Below are positions 14,861 to 14,995 of a stretch of DNA of 14,995 nt, one piece after another. The notes under the pieces were generated by a model. The model saw only the letters and a program-made list of their open reading frames with translations. It made no database searches and was not told where the DNA came from. Every line of letters begins with the position of its first letter. The stretch's first letter is position 1. The stretch covers positions 1 to 14,995 of the forward strand of contig JASBSE010000202.1 in the NCBI GenBank assembly GCA_030149115.1, written 5' to 3'. This DNA comes from Winogradskyella sp. GTDB taxonomy: Bacteria; Bacteroidota; Bacteroidia; Flavobacteriales; Flavobacteriaceae. Both the position numbers and the translations under genes were made by a program.

Positions 14861-14878
14861 ACCTCACAGTAGTCATAT

Positions 14879-14917
14879 AAAAAACTTAAATTGACTTCTT
14901 GTTAATTTAAGTTTTTT
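14879..14917 (+). terminator. Terminator after ftsH
   Basis: An AT-rich 14-bp stem (AAAAAACTTAAATT at 14879-14892 with AATTTAAGTTTTTT at 14904-14917) with an 11-nt loop, ending in a run of seven T. It starts 18 bp after the ftsH stop codon. The stem contains only two G-C pairs, so it may be weak. Confidence 0.75.
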
Positions 14918-14925
14918 TATATTTG
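14899..14925 (+). promoter_or_regulatory. Bacteroidota-type promoter overlapping the ftsH terminator
   Basis: TTG (14899-14901) and TATATTTG (14918-14925, exact TAnnTTTG) are 16 bp apart. The -33 lies in the hairpin loop and the -7 begins at the last T of the T-run. It would serve the gene that starts at 14964. Confidence 0.5.
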
Positions 14926-14963
14926 AGAAAATGCACTAACCTAGGATTAATAGTAGCAGTTGA

Positions 14964-14995
14964 ATGAGCTTATTTCGTAAACTCTTCGGAAAAAA
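14964..14995 (+). CDS. Start of a further gene, cut by the window end
   Basis: Only ten codons are visible, reading MSLFRKLFGK, with the frame still open at the last base. A short basic-hydrophobic start after a terminator and a good promoter supports a real gene. From memory of flavobacterial gene order, a LUD-domain (lactate utilisation-like) protein often follows ftsH and begins in this style, but the visible stretch is far too short to confirm that. Confidence 0.5.
   Translation, partial: MSLFRKLFGK

Noticed and set aside
1..14995. tRNA, rRNA, CRISPR, insertion sequence or phage genes
   Set aside because: I found no cloverleaf, regularly spaced repeats, transposase motifs or terminal inverted repeats with target duplications on reading both strands.

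Overview
The window is AT-rich chromosomal DNA that looks like a member of the Flavobacteriaceae (Bacteroidota). Evidence: protein affinities throughout (flavobacterial-type FtsH, RsfS, BirA, CtlX, a TPR histidine kinase), near absence of Shine-Dalgarno sequences, and several exact matches to the Bacteroidota -7 promoter element TAnnTTTG. I see no rRNA, tRNA, CRISPR array, insertion sequence or phage gene. The genus cannot be fixed from the sequence.

Layout. (1) 1-762: 3' part of a GH53 endo-beta-1,4-galactanase, probably the edge of a galactan-use locus lying to the left. (2) 763-1089: a 327-bp non-coding stretch with nested inverted repeats and three ATTTCATC copies, then a membrane TPR histidine kinase (1090-3156) with no response regulator in view. 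(3) 3175-4543, minus strand: a CtlX-type arginine-deiminase-superfamily hydrolase and a small cytosolic protein that resembles the STAS/SpoIIAA fold. (4) 4584-7732: an M14 carboxypeptidase lipoprotein, a SAM methyltransferase and a VanW protein, with overlapping ends, so probably one translationally coupled operon. (5) 7873-9835: an unrecognised membrane-anchored 122-aa protein, a secreted DsrE-like protein, and a DoxD-DoxA fusion resembling thiosulfate:quinone oxidoreductase. This group ends at a perfect 14-bp terminator hairpin. (6) 9899-14995: a housekeeping block: NUDIX hydrolase, pyrE, an SRPBCC protein, birA, rsfS, ftsH, and the first ten codons of another gene.

Function. The block at 9899-14995 is core metabolism and protein quality control in an order I regard as usual for flavobacteria. 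The accessory interest is in two places: the periplasmic sulfur cassette at 7873-9835 (DsrE-like sulfur carrier plus quinone-linked thiosulfate oxidation plus an unknown anchored protein), and the M14/methyltransferase/VanW operon, which looks directed at the envelope but has no known substrate. Several intergenic spaces carry palindromes placed over predicted promoters (763-900, 4544-4583, 10537-10596), which are candidate operators.
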